From: Cyanoderma ruficeps
Lineage: Eukaryota > Chordata > Aves > Passeriformes > Timaliidae
DNA length: 64,000 bases
Direction of reading: 5' to 3'
Assembly: GCA_008694505.1 (NCBI GenBank)
Contig: VZDJ01007747.1
Location: 25,731,367 to 25,795,366, forward strand
Both the position numbers and the translations under genes were made by a program. Shown here in pieces: positions 14,901-29,900 of the stretch; position 1 is the first letter of the stretch, and the number at the start of each line of letters is the position of its first letter. The notes beneath the pieces are model-generated. The model was not told the DNA's origin. It did no database searches and worked only from the letters and a program-made list of their open reading frames with translations.

Positions 14901-17900
14901 AGGTTGGTGACAAGAATAGTACTCTCCATCCTTGACTGTTTTCAGGGCTTCTTGTTGTGATAATCCCTCTTTGAGCAGGAGATTAGACCAAATGAAATCT
15001 AAAAGTCCCTACAAACCAACATTTCAACTTGTTTACAACTTCCCATTCAACTAGTTGTTCTGCTTATGTTAAAGATACAAGAAAATATTTGGAATGCATC
15101 ACAAAAATATACTTGATCAAATAACATGAGCTTGCAAAAGCAAAAAATTCCCTATGCATTTTTAATGACTATATGTAAACATTTTAATGTGTTTTGGAAT
15201 TATTCAAGAAACTATTGCACCATAGCCTTTAAACATGCATTATTGACCTGCAAAGTACTTTCTGATCCTATTTTACTGTAAAGTGGTTTATTATTAGTTG
15301 GGTTGTACTTGTAATATTGGAGGAGAAATGCAGATGGATTCCATTCCATACATATGAAAGAATGAAAAAATAGTGAAATAAAACTCTCATGTGTCTTCTC
15401 TTCTGAAGACTAAATACAGCTGTGTTTCTTCTCTTGCTTGCTTCAGGGACATCTTTACATTTGAAATATACTTAATGTCAGAACGTGTTTTTCTGTTTGG
15501 AGCTGAAACTGCATATTCACAAAGAAAATGGTCTTCAGCAATAGCTAAGGTAATACTGATAATTATATTTTTCAGTTAGGACAGGAGCCTTTGCACAAAT
15601 AATAAAGTGCCATTGTTAGCTTAAAATCTTTGAGAAGCCATTACTGATGAATACTGATCTCTCCTGCGTGTAAAGGTTTCTTGTGCAGCAGGAAGAAATA
15701 ACTTCTGTGATTTAATGTTTGAAACAAGATAATAAAATAAAATGTGGAAGGAATTGAAGCAGCATTTTAATGCTGACCTTAAGAATATATTAAATGTGCT
15801 GTAGTATAAAGACATATACTGTATGAATATATTTCAGCTAAGTTTTTTATGGTTGCAATTCCATTAAATTTATTTGGTAAAACGGAATTCATAAAGCGAT
15901 ACCATATTTTATACTGTTCCAAATGTTAATAATCACATTACTAATTAAATCAATGCTAGTTTAAAAGCAAAAATGTTTGAATTGTAGAGCATGAATAGAA
16001 AAAACCTTGATTTTACTTTTTAAATTTATTGTATCTATGGGTTTATAAGTGTAGGGTTTATATTTCAAAGGTTTTTTTTATCATGACTTTCATCCTAGAA
16101 TCCTATAGATTTGCAATATTTTGATTTTGTTTTTTAGGGGAAGAGGGTTTTTTTCTTCATCTGACTCACCCCATTTTCTTTGGTAGCATTTTGTTCCCCC
16201 CGTGGCTGAATCATTGTTAGAGCGAGACTGTGACCTTCTCGGGCAGCTGTACTACAAAGACTGCCATAACCTGGATCAGTGGAGGAAAGGCTGGTTTGCT
16301 ATAGAGAAGTCAAGCCTTTATTTTTGTCTTGAAATGGAGGATGCTGAAGAAGATTCCATATATCTAAGGAGGTTGCAAGAACTGAGTAAGAGCATCTAGT
16401 ATTCAGAAAATGTTCTATGGGATTAATTCACTGTTAGGAACATTTCTATTGCATTTCAAAATAATAAATATTAGGAAGCTCAGTAACTATTCCTTCACAT
16501 ATGTCAGATGTTCTTCCAACTCTTACCTGAATATGGAGTTGGTTCATTTCTGTCTTGGGGTTTTTTCCCTACTTTTTGGCACATGCCAGAGAGATTTTAA
16601 ACAGCTTTAAAATGAATGATGACAATTTTTGTTCCAGTTGCAGCAGTATCTTTTTTACAAGGGTACAGAATTGAATAATAATATATAACCTTTTGGGATT
16701 ATTGTCTCATATTTTTGACAGGGCAGAAATACTCACTGCAGAACATATTTTTGAGGTGATGGAGAAGTCTAGTTTTAAAATACTCAAACACACTGGAAAA
16801 TTATGATTCTCTTGGAAAACTATTTCACAGACTAATAGACTTTTTTCTGATACTAAAAATATTATTTGCACAATATCGTGATGTGGAGAGATAAGAATAT
16901 TTGTACAAATGGTCTTCTATGACCAGTTTTATATCATTGTTTGTAATTGTGCTCTGAATCCTCTTTTAAGCATATCTGCCCTACTTGTTTTTATATTGAA
17001 CAAGGCAGTATGTTACATAGAAAAGTACATATAATTTTATAATAAAGTAACATAGAGAAGATAATTGAGCTCTATTGATGATAGTCCATAAATGCTGACA
17101 GATTGTGGACTGTTTTGAAGGACCTTCCCTAAATGCCATTGGATTTTCTACTGTTTATTTACTGCCACCTTATATTTGGTGTGAATAACACCATGAAGGT
17201 GGTTTTTAATCAGGAATGTTTTTATGCCTCTAGGTGTCTTTTAACTTGTGAAGACTTTTGATCCTCATTCAGAATTAAAAGATTAGGCAGTAGGAGAACT
17301 GTTCCTGATATTTGTTTTGATGATGCAACTGTAATTGCCTCTGCCAGAATCATAAGAGCATGCAAAATCTGTGTGTATTATATCTAATGTATAAAAATGA
17401 AACACTTTTGACTTTCAGTTGAGAATTTGCTTTGCCTGGGGTTTTTAATATTAGTTGTATTTCTTGAAAATATTATACTTCCATACTCTTTTCTTTGATT
17501 TCTGCTTTCTCCAGAATATGTCTGCTCCTCTATTAATACTGATTTGTATAAATGAAACTTGAAAAATAATGAATCATTTGTGGAAGTATAGTAACTTACC
17601 TCCTTGATATTTGACTCAGTAAATATAGGTGAGGCTAGGAGTATGTGTGATGCAAAAACATCATATAATACGCAATATGTTTATAGCGTTTCATTGGTAG
17701 TTAGGACTTTACTTTCTCTGGGAATTAGTTGAAATAAGGTGTGGATTATATATGACATGCACATTGAGAAATTAAATTTACTGAATTTCAAATTACTAAG
17801 CTTGTTACATTTAATTTACTAGTTTTTGTATTGTGGATGGTGTAGCTTTTTAAGCAGTGCAACTGAAAACTATCCAGATGTATTTTCTGTGTTATGTACA

Positions 17901-20900
17901 ATATAGGTGTTTTACAGGGTGCTTTTTTCAGCAGGGATAATGTAAGGCAACATAAAGAAGGGTGGCACTGATCTTCATGTTAAACAGATAGCTTGCATTA
18001 TCTTATTGTAAATATGTGCAACCATTAAGTGCAAAAAGTTAATGGATTCCAAAATCCAGCTTACTTCTGAATCATTATGTCCTCTAAAACTTGTGTTTAC
18101 AAGTTTAGTGTAATAAAACACTGTAGCATGTTCTCACATTAAAAAGCACATGTTTAAACTTTCTTGATAATATTCTGTGTTATTTTTTCTTTTAAATATA
18201 AATGTGGTGTGGTATTTTGTGGAGTTTTATTTCTATTATCAGCAGCATTCTTTATTTTTTTTGTAAATTTTAAGAAATCCATGCTTCTTTTGCCACTGGA
18301 AATCATTTTGAAAAAAACCCCATGTCTATATGTGCATGCATATATGTGTTTGTATATAAATATGTCTGTGAGGGTCAGATGAATGTGCATGTGTTTTGTT
18401 TTCAGCAACCAGTAGTGTGATGCAAAATGGAGAGAGAATAGACGTCCTGCTGCTCGTTGAAAAAGGAAGGTAAGGTTCCTATGTGAAAAAAAATATTGAG
18501 CTGATTTTATATTGATATCTTAGAATTATCATTGATAAGTTCTGGAGTCTTTTCATTGAGGGTTGCTAGCAAGAGAGTAAATTTTCAGATTTTTTAAAGG
18601 AGGGAATATCTTTGTGCATAAATACATTTAGTGCCTGTGTCACGAAATGTTAACAAGCACTACTTAATTAAAACCAATTTTCCTACTGGGAAAATTATTC
18701 CCAGATTAGTCTGCCAATAATGATTTTTTCAAAAGGAACTAATGCCTTTTACCCTGTAAGAAAATAGTACTTCTTAGGAGCATTTACTACAAACTTCTTG
18801 ATTTTTTAATCGTTCTTCGGAATTCTGTGTCTCAATCTGCCTAGGCCAGGTTTGAGAATGAGTCCTCTGGTTAAGCTTACTGTAGTATCTGATCTCAGTT
18901 AACAATATACTATCTTGGAAAAAGCATACTTACTAAACAAACACGGTCCATATCTGCTTCCAAGTAGGTAATATTCAGCAGAGATGACTGTGTCATATTT
19001 GTAGTCATAGAGGAGGTTGGAACTAGAGGTGAGGTATGTATTTCTGCGTCACCTATATGGGTACGACTTCAAAGATGAAAGAAAAAATTGTGGAAGATAA
19101 TTCTTAGTTTTTAATAGGTTGGGGCTTTTTTTCTTTCAAGGGTGGGTTATTGGGCAAGAGTCTGTCTTAAGTGGTGCAGTGTTTATAGTCTTTTGAATAC
19201 AGCCAGTAATAGGTTAATAAATGAAGAGTGTTTTTCTCTTTGGCAAACAAAATAACCCCCATAGATACCTTTGACATCTATTCAGAATTGGAATAGCTTG
19301 TCACAAATGCATTGTAACTTGCGTGTTCTGAATTTTAACTCTTTCTAGGTTATTGTATAAGTTTCAGAACTGAGTAAGGCTATGCAGATTAGAAGGAAAC
19401 ACTTTATTGTCTTGGCGGGGGCGGGATTCTGTTTTGTTTTGGGTTTTTTGTTTGATTGGTTTATTTTGGTTTGTGGTTTTTTTTTTTTTTAATAAAACAT
19501 ATTGAAAGATGGAGCGTTAAATAAGCTACATACACCAAACAGGGAACTTGAGGTATCCTACTCAGGGTGCAGTCCAAAAGATGGATATAAACCATGCATA
19601 TAGTTTCATAAGTATCAATGCTGAGCAAAACTTTTAACTCCATTTCAGGGTTTATTTCATTATAATATTTCTGGCAAGTGAAGGTACGTTTTCCCTGAAC
19701 CCCTTTAGTGGTGTAAGGGAAATTCTGCACTATTTGAAAATACTTTCAACAGGGATGCTGGCTGATTTAAGGTAGACATGAATATATTTAACTTTTTGTC
19801 ACTGAAGTATGCCATAAAAAATTTAAATGCATAGTTTTCACATAATCTTAAACATTGAAAGCCATATGGGTGTATAGGCTTTGGCATGGTGATTGTTGTT
19901 TAGGATATTACTTCAAAACTATCCAGGTATGCAGTGCAGTTGTATGAGATTACAACTTAAAGTGATAAGCAATTTAATGTGTGTAGGGAAAATGATTAAA
20001 TATAAAATAACCTTTGTCTTTAGACTCAATTACTTTAATTGGAAATAAAGCAAATAATCCTCTTTGTGCTCCTCGTAGCTCTAGATAAATTAATATCCTT
20101 GAGATGTCATCAGCACCAACTAAATGAAATTTAGTTTCTAGGTTTTCCTCTTCTGTCTGTTATTTTATATCTCTGCTTGTCTAATGTCAACTCTGGCACA
20201 GATTGATCACTTGGAAAAGATTCTGTGTAGCTGATGACTTGTTAATTTGCTAGTCACGTAAATGTAGGATAATTATAAAATAAATAAAAAGTAATATTGA
20301 GAGAATTAAATAAAACAAATAAGATTTTTCCAGAATTGGGAAAATTTAGGAGAAAAAAGAACCTAATGACCATAAACCAAACCAAAAAAAGCCACCCCCC
20401 TTTGCATTAAAAAAAAAATGTGGTCAGTGTCTTAAAGTGTCTAGTTAAATTTTATTAGAAAATATTGCCTCTTTTTCAAGTCTCAGTCTTTGAGATGATT
20501 AATTAGGGAAAGTCACACATTTGCATGTATCTTTCTCTTTCACACCTTTTAATTACTGTAGGTAGAAGATTGACTTCAATTGGTACAAATGGACTTATCA
20601 CTTAAGAATGATTGCATATGCCAGTAAACATTTTCAGAAACTATAAAAACTTCAAGTCTTCCTGCTGAAGTTATTGCAATGAAATAAATCTATGAATTCT
20701 TGATTCCTAAAAACATAATAAATTTGAGATACAAAAAATTAATCTGAGAGATATTTACTCAGAAGAAGAATTTACAATTAATTTTGGGCTGTAATGTACA
20801 TAATACTTTCTGGCTGGTATAAAATACAAGAATTCAGAGACAATACTACCAAAAAAGGCATGTGAGATTTTCCTGAAATGTCTTGGATATTAATAGAATC

Positions 20901-23900
20901 CACTCCTACCTTTTCTTTTTTTGCCCCTTCTTCCTTTACCCTGCTTTCTGCTTGGTACCCTGCTGTTCATTTATTCTCTGTATGACATGTTCAGCTGATG
21001 ACGTCTATCAGCTCAGAAACAAGAGATGGCAATCATACCAAGTAATAGCATACAATCAGAGGCTGAACCACGCTAAAAGATTCCTGAAACCACAAGACTG
21101 CTTCTCTTGTGAAGACTGTTGTCTTTTTTGAAGCTCAGTGTAAATTTTCATGATAATTCTAGATGACTTTCAAGTCTACATTTTTTGTCAGATCTCAGAA
21201 ATGTTAATGCTTGTGTATCATTGCTAAAGTGAATTACAGAACAGACTCTTTTTAGCACATACTTTTTGTTGAATTTTGTTGCATTCTGGTCTCTATTGGA
21301 GCATATTGTCTGGACTTCTAGAACTGTATCTAACTTAGCTGGAAATCTTGACTTCTCACAACACTGTATAGTTTTACACCCTAATCAGATGGCCAATTGC
21401 CTCTTCTTGCTTTCCACTTTCATAATTGAAATATTCTAGTTTTGTAGTTGAAATGCTTCTTGACGTCTTGCTAGAAGTGGCAAACCATTTCAAGGTTTTC
21501 TGTATTTGAGGCATCCCTTCATCACACAGCGGTGTCCTCTGATTTGATCCATATTCAATTTGGGTTTTTTCCCTTGATCTCTCTATTTTTAAAATGCTTG
21601 AAGTGACTGGTAATACTTGACCTCCTGTTGCTATCCAAATAGAGGTTGAGTAGCATATTGGTGAAACAGCTATTCCTGTGTAGTTCAACACAGGCCAACA
21701 GAGAGAATGCATGATGAAAAGAAGAAAGTTGTCTGAAAACATCTGTAGATTTTAAAGATATCTTCTATATGTGGAAATTAATGCAAAATCTCTAATGCTA
21801 CGCTTTAAAGAAACAGTTGTTCAGATAATTCAGTTTCAAACATTTCTTATATTTTTCTGAAATAATTTTAGTTCTCTCTTAGGTGTCAGTGAATGTTTTC
21901 AGACCATAATGTAATCCAGATGGTGCTTTTTTTCCCTGTTATGCTTCTGATGTAGTTAGCTCTTTCTTATTATGGATAATCAATCTTCCCTACATACTGG
22001 CACAATTTCTTTAGGCTGATAGTTCATTCAATGCTTTCTTCTTAACCCTTTGATGATAGCAGTAAGTTTTCTCATAGAATGCTATTATGGGCACAAAATT
22101 CTAAAATCCAGAATTAATATAAACTTAAGAGTCAGATGAAAGGACTTGTGCTTCCAATATGATATGCTGGATGTAGGACCTTTTGAAGGGTCCCTTGAAG
22201 AAATATTGCTTGGTTACATTTAGCAGTAATTTTTAATGGAACATCCATGCTTCAGTTGCAATTTGATTTTCCAAAATAATTTCATATCAATATTTACATT
22301 CTTAGTACCTCTGTTTTCAGACAGGTAAACTATTAGAATCATGTGGGAATTGCCAGAGGGCACTGAGTTGTGCCAATGTCTGTTCCTCGCTCTCCCTGTC
22401 CACCTTACCCAAAATCACCTTGTACCACTGCTTTCCCATTGCACAGCTGTGCAGCAAAAGCTTACAGACATAGCTAAAGCTAGGGGCCTTTGCAGCATGG
22501 GGTAAAGCCTTTGCACACTTGTGGATGAAGTGTGGTCACGTTTGACTGCTGGGGCAGAAGGATGTGCTGGTAGTCAACAATAAAGCTGTATAGGTAGCAG
22601 TAGCTCCCTTAATGTTGAGTCTCATTGATCTGCTGCAGTCACTTGTGCCAATTCAATTCTCTCAATTCACTAAGGCAGAAATCTACATTGGCAGGCTGCC
22701 TTGTTTGTTTGAGCACTCAAATTATTAATTTCTTGGCTATGGACTGTGTGTGCTTTACACAACGTAGCAAAAATTCTGCCATTTTTCACCACGCTGTCAC
22801 TATTGTGAACTATTTGTTAATGAAATGTAAGATCTTTAGCAATTTTTAGAACTGAAAATATAGCACATGCATAAACATACTATAGAAGCCAGTGCATTTT
22901 TATTGAGGGAATGCATTTTGCTTGAGTCTGTTGAAAATAGTTGGTACTCTCCATGGTTGATCTTTATAAACACCACAGTACAAATACTTTCAAACATGAT
23001 TACTTCTATAAACTCTTTAAATTACTCAGTTTTGTGCTACATGGGACATCACTGTTTCAGCCTGTGTTTATGCTTAGTCTTAAACCTTGGATTTAATATA
23101 ACTTTATATTTTGATAATGACAATTAGTTCAGTGAGAAATGCATGTATTTCTTATTAATTCTGTCTGAAAATTGTGTGAAAAAATGAACACAGAGGTTAA
23201 ATCTGCAAAGTTATCTCCATTGCTTCATGAAGTTCTGGAGAAGACTTCTACTGTGCTTGAGGAAAGCTCTGCTCTTCTGCTGGAAATTATTTCCCCTTTC
23301 CATTACCTCCAGGTTGAAGGAGGTAACAAACTCATTTCCTATGAAGGAAAACAAAAAGAAAAAAAAATTGTCAATTTTGTCCAAGGCCACTAAAATGAGG
23401 ACTGCTTTAAACATCTTGTCTTTCAATTATTTTATGTTTTTCTGATTTAAATTTATTCCCAGTGTGTTCTCTCTCAGACAAATATTATTGAGGTTAGAGA
23501 TGAGCTTTTAAAGCCACTTCTATGAGAAATTGACTGAGTTCTGAAATGTGTCTGGCACTGGTTTAATTTCCTTTTCTCCCTTCTTTGCTTTTGTGGTATT
23601 GTGGTGAAAATGCATCTCTGATTTATCCTACTTTTTGATGCTGCCACTCTGGAGATTTTTGACCGGACAAGTATAATTTTTTGAAAAATAATTAGTTGCC
23701 TTCTATGAACAGTCTAAGTTCCATGATAGCAGCAAGATTTTGACATTGATATTTCTTACCAGCAACTTCTCTTTCATGACTGTGTTGGTCCTTTGAGACT
23801 ACAACTTAAACAAATACCACATTTTCTTTGCTAATTATTAAGTAGCCTCTTCCTCTGTAACTGAATTAAGCTCAACAGCTTCTCAAATTTTAAAAAACAA

Positions 23901-26900
23901 TGAGAACGTCATCACTTTGTACTTCTGATATCTTTTTTCTAATGTGATGCATTGAGGGGAAGATGGAAAGATTCATAAAATACAAGGTGATCTTTTCCAC
24001 ATAGTTTAGGTATTTCATATATCACAACAATTGATTGACAGGCACATGATTTAGACTTTCGTATCTCTATGAAAAATGCTGATAAGTTTATATGACCTTT
24101 GAAGTTCAGTACGGTATTTTTTCTCTCCTCCTCTGGTATTAATTCATTGATATGCAGCAGACTTGCCCTTTTCTTGTTTAGAAGTAATAATATTTTCACT
24201 TTACAGTATGCTGCTTCCTGTGTATATCGTAATTCTTTGGATAAAAAATAATCTGTTGAGACTTCCATTTATCCTTTTGCCTAATACCGTAATGTGAATC
24301 CTGCTGTTCTGCAGGGGAAATAAGCAAACATAATATGCATATATATGTATATTTCTCCTGTTGGAAAGAACCATAAATCTTTTGTAAATCATTGTCCTAA
24401 CCCCTTCTGATCGGTGAATAATAGTAGGAAATGAGTAGAGATATCATGCACTGTCAAGCTTTTTTCTACTCACTTCAAACTTTTTATTTTCCTTATGTAT
24501 GTATGGCAAAAGCAATACCAGAAAATGTGGCACTGTATTCTTTGTAAGCCATTGATTGAGAACTACCTGTTTTGACAAGTCTTAAGGAAACATTTGACAG
24601 CATTGAATTAGGCTCACTCATTTTGCAGCAAAAATAGGACAGCTTTATGCAAATTTTTTTTTTTTCTTAGTGGAAGAGAGAGGCTGTGTTTCTACTATAC
24701 AGGCATGTGTGGTAATTAACATGACTTTCGAAGTCATGAAGTATAGACTTCCTAAAAATGTAGTTCAGTGGGATGAAATACTTTAGTGTCATCTACTCTG
24801 CTGCTGAATGGCTCAGTCTATATGGTGGATCTTGAGAAGAGTTCAGATCTTGACTGTGTATATGTAATATATTGAGTGCACACCCACTTCCTAGCAAGAT
24901 AGGAATGCTAGAATGGAAACATTTATAAAAGCAAAATTGAAAGATACTTACAAAAAGAAATTAAATTAAGTATTCCCTCATCATATAAAATGCTACTTCC
25001 CTCCAAAAATGAAATAATTAAAATAAATGTATTTTCTATTTTGATGAAACTGTTTTCATAGAAGTTCAGTAGAGCTTTTTGGCTTTTTCTAATTAGCAAA
25101 TAAATGGTCATTAGAGAAAATTGATCCCTTACCTGTCTTTAGTGGAAGATAAGAGAAGGTATGTAGAAAAGCTTGTTTGCTATTTTAACACTTCGAACAA
25201 TTGTTTATTAGACACATCCATATGGTTGGACATACCACCTTAAACTTTTCAATTTTGGTATTATCTATTAGAAGCTGGCTTGTCAGGGTGGCACACAGGA
25301 GGTTACTGTAGCATGCTGAAATAAAAGAGTCAGAACAAGTCTGTGCTTTGAGATACAGGCAAAGTGTTGCATTGACATATTCTGCCTCAATTCGTAGCTT
25401 TTTCATATGTGTTCCTTAGCTTTGTGGTAGTGGGGGATCATTTTGATACTTCTGTAGGAGAGAAGTTCAGTATGGATCAGCCACTCTATATAGGAGGTTG
25501 GTGGGTGTGTGGAGTGTTTAGGGGTGCAAATACAAAAGAAAGGAAAGCTTTTAACAGTGTTGAAAGTTGTCTCTAAATTTTTTTTCCTGCTTAGCTGTGG
25601 CTTGGACATATGAATGTATAATGTAGGAGTAAGACTGAAGAAGAGTAATTAAAATGTTGGCAGGTTCTTTCAAAGGCTTGTGACAATGTTTGTAGATCTT
25701 TCATTTTTTATGGCACTGGTAATACAAATGAATTTGGGGGAAAAAAGTTACTGTAACAATAGACCACCATCACAGCTTTATGTGGTGAAGGGTACCTTGA
25801 TGTCTTACTCCAAGTATATATTTTTTTCTTTTCTGAACATCTGCTTTGGTGCCACGGTACAATGACATCGGTTTTTTATTTCTTTCCTGAACTAAAAATA
25901 TTTTTATACTTTTCAGAACACTGTACATCCACGGCCATACAAAGTTGGATTTCATGGTCTGGTATACTGCGATTGAAAAAGCAGCAGGTACAGATGGTAA
26001 TGCATTACAAGATCAGCAGCTCAGCAAAAATGATGTTCCTATTATAGTGAACAGCTGCATAGCGTTTGTTACACAGTATGGTAAGTAGAGTGGATTTTAT
26101 TCAAGCTAAGATCATTCCTATAATACCTAAGCACCCTCAGTACTAGATCCTATTGAGCGAGTTTATATATTACTTAAAGTAAACCATGCCCCTCATTAGC
26201 CTTGCCATTCTTTAATGAGATGGTGCAATACACTACCACATATCTGAGAATGGCCAATTTGGGTAAACACTACTTGGTAATTGCCCTTTATAGGCACTTT
26301 TCTATTTTAAATATTGTGGTTTTTGTCTTATGAAACTCAGCCTTGAGGTCCACTGCCCTAGTGCAGACAGCTCAGCTCAGAAAATAAACTGTGCAAACTG
26401 TAAAATCTGTGGTCTGAACACATTTTGGAAGCTGGCAGTAACTGTGGAGTTGAGTTCAGTCTTAGGCTGCCGTTTTTTCAGTGAAATAACCTAAGGATGT
26501 ATAGTGGTTACCATTTATTTGAGTAAAATTTGCCAGCATAATTTTGCATGGCATTAGGTTATATGCTGATGTTTATGTCCTTTTACTGCTGCAAATTCAC
26601 AGAATCACAGAATGACTAGGTTAGAAGAGACCTCCAAGACCATCGAGTCCAACGCAGCCCTAACACCTCAACTAAACCATGGCACTGAGTTCCACATCCA
26701 GTCTTTTTTTAAATACATCCAGGGATGGTGACTCCACTACCTTCCCGGGCAGATCATTCCAGTACTTTATTATTCTTTCCATGAAAAACTTTTTCCTAAT
26801 ATCCAACCTGTATTTCCCTTGCTGCAGCTGAAGACTGTGTCCTCTCGTTCTGTCAGTTGCTGCCTGGAGAAAGAGACCAACCCCTACCTGACTACAGTCA

Positions 26901-29900
26901 CCCTTCAGGAAGTTGTAGAGAGTGATAAGGTCACCTCTGAGTCTCCTTTTCTCCAGGCTAAACACCCCCAGCTCCCTCAGTTGTTCCTCACAGGGTTTGT
27001 GTTCCAAGCCCCTCACCAGCCTCATTGCCTCCTCTGGACTCGCTCAAGCGTCTCAATGTCCTTCCTAAACTGAGGGGCCAGAGCTGGACACAGCACTCAA
27101 GGTGTGGCCTCACCAGTGCCAGGTACAGGAGAAGAATGACCTCCCTGCTCCTGCTGGACACACTATTCCTGATCCAGGCCAGGATGCCATTGGCCTTCTT
27201 GACGACCTGGGCACACTGCTGGCTCACGTTCAGCTGCTGTCACCAGTACCCCCATGTCCCTTTCTGCCTGGGCACTGTCCACCCCCAGCCTATGACACTG
27301 TAGGGGGGTTTTGTGGCCAAAATGCAGGACTTGGCTCTTGGACTTACTAAACTCCATCTTATTGGACTCTGCCCGTCCATCCAACTGTTCCAGGTCTCTC
27401 TGCAGAGCCCTCCTCCCTTCCACAAGATTGATACAAGCTCCCAGCTTAGTGTTGTCTCCAAATTTACTGATGAAATACCCTCACCCATGTTGTCAATAAA
27501 AATATTGAACAGAACTGGCCCCAGCACAGACCCCTGAGGGACACCACTGGTCACTGGCTGCCAGCTGGATGCAGCATCATTCACCACCACTCTGGGCCCA
27601 GCCATCCAGACAGTTCCTAACCCAGCAAAGAGTGCTCCTATCTAAGCCATGGGCTGCCAGCTTTTCCAGGAGTGTGCTGTGGGAGACAGTGTCAAAGGCC
27701 CTGTTGAAGTCCAAATCGACAACACCCACAGCCTGTCCTGCCACCAGGCGGGTCACCTGGTCATGAAAGGAGACTAGGTTGGTCAAGCATGACCGACCCC
27801 TTCTACACCCATGCTGGCTGGGTCTGACGCCCTGGCCGTCTTGTATGTGCTGCATGGGGGCACTCAATATAAGCTGTTCCATTGCCTTACCAGGTACTGA
27901 GGTCAGGCTAACTGGCCTGTAATTACCAGGATCCTCCTTCCTACCATTTCTACCATTTTTGTGAATGGTAGAATTCATGAATTCTTTTTTGTGAGATTGC
28001 TACATGCACATCAATCCGGTACAAATCTGTCTTTGGTATAAATGTGTCTGTAACCTCTGTTGGTATGAGAGTGCCTGATTTCTGTTTGAGTCATTGACGT
28101 GTAACTAAATAACCTTTGGATATGGCAAGACTGCATTGTTGTAAATAGTGGTATTGGGGTTACATCTAGTGCCTAAAAGTAAGAAAATAAGCTTTTGCTA
28201 AGTTATTTTTAATCATTAGCAATAGAAATAATTCCAAGTATAATTTACACCATTTAATTCACTAAATTGTTAAAGCAGGGTAATTTTGTCTTCTACTTAG
28301 AACACTTTGTATAGTCTCAATTAAAGTTCAGTTTCCTAATGTCTTTTAAATCAATTAAATCTTTATTAAAAATATGCTTTTCAGGATCAGCGTTAGTAGC
28401 TGTTAAAATGCTCAGTTGAAAGCTGAAGGAATTATTTGTGTGCATTGCTTGCATGCAGAAATCTCTTGTATCATCATTGTAAAGATTCTGTCTTTAGCTG
28501 TAGTCTACAGAAGACAGATGCTATTGGGGTCCTGGGTTGTTTCTGACAGTAACACCACAAAGGCTGTACCAAATGGAAGTGCTTGTGGGCATTACAGGAA
28601 AGTTGAACTGTAAAAACATTAGACATGGTTTCACAGGTTTTGAGAGAGTATTTAATTTGGCAGGTATATAAGAGAAGCAGGGTTTTGCATAAAGTACTGT
28701 CCTCTTTCTAGATATGTGAATGCAGAAATCACCTCTACAAAGATAAATAGCGCTGTGCATCTATGCCAAACTTATTCAAGTTTTAAAAACCAAAAGTTTT
28801 GACTACAATAACATATGCAAGGTAGTCATAACTTTGTTTTAAACTATACATTTTCTTTTAAAGTTGTCTTTAGTGGTTTTTTTTTTTACATATAAGAATA
28901 GTAGCTGACCGATGTCTTCCAGAACATGAGAAAAATCAGAAAAAAGGGTATTTTCTACTAATCTTGAGACTTTTAAGAATAAAATAAAATATTTCAGGGT
29001 GGATGAATGCTATTTCATAATACTTTGAGTCTTAACACTGAGTTCATCTGTAGAGTAATAAAATGAGTTTTCTCATGAAAACAGCTGTGTTTTATGTGTA
29101 ATATAATACCTATCATCAAAACTTCTTCTCTAGACTGTGCCTTTTGAAAGTACTGTTTTAGGAAGTCCTGAAGAGATATAGGGTTTTGAAAGGCCTGTAA
29201 AATACTCTTGAAATAGTCATCCCAGTCTTGCTTACTGTTATGTTGACTATTTGTACAAAGAGATCTAGTTCGGTGTAGGAAGACTTGGCAGTGTTTTTAC
29301 TAACAAAGTGAGTATGTGCAAAATATCAGAAAGATTTTGTTAGTAAATGCAATGTGTTCGGCAGCCACATATGATTTTCACATAAAGATGTCTGGAATTT
29401 TTAAAATAATTGTTAATTTTACATTAATTTATTTTTCTCTCCTGTATTTTTGTGCCTTAGGTTTAGGTAGCAAGCAAATCTATCTGAAGAATGGTGATTC
29501 TTCCAATGTGGCTGAACTGCTGGAAAGCTTCAAAAAAGATGCAAGAAGTGTTAAACTAAGAGCAGGAAAGCATCAACTTGAAGACGTGACAGATGTACTG
29601 AAAAGTTTTCTTTCTCAAATAGATGATGCACTTCTCACTAAAGAACTTTATCCATTCTGGATCTCTGCATTAGGTAATGTATTCAATGACATTCAATGCA
29701 ATAAAGCTTGTATGTACATTTTCAGGATCAAATCTGAGGGGTTGTTAATTTATTTATCTGTGTCAGCCTATGTTATTTCATAACTGGCTAAACGATGTAT
29801 TGAGGAAAAAAAATCGGGATGTGGCTGCAATAGTCGCAGGTTAATCAGAGACAATTTGTATAATGTTCTTTGAAAATTTTAGTTTCTATATTGCAATATT

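Noticed and set aside
19414..19425. GC box as an internal promoter
   Set aside because: Isolated motif in AT-rich DNA with no CpG island, initiator or following exon.
21374..21742. 122-codon minus-strand ORF in intron 10
   Set aside because: No family resemblance; length is within chance for 7 kb of non-coding DNA.
22560..22600. AATAAA near 22580 as a gene end
   Set aside because: No upstream exon or retroposed coding sequence could be recognised; such hexamers are frequent in AT-rich introns.
26819..27766. Several plus-strand ORFs in the CR1 block
   Set aside because: They are shadows of the minus-strand CR1 reverse transcriptase remnant.
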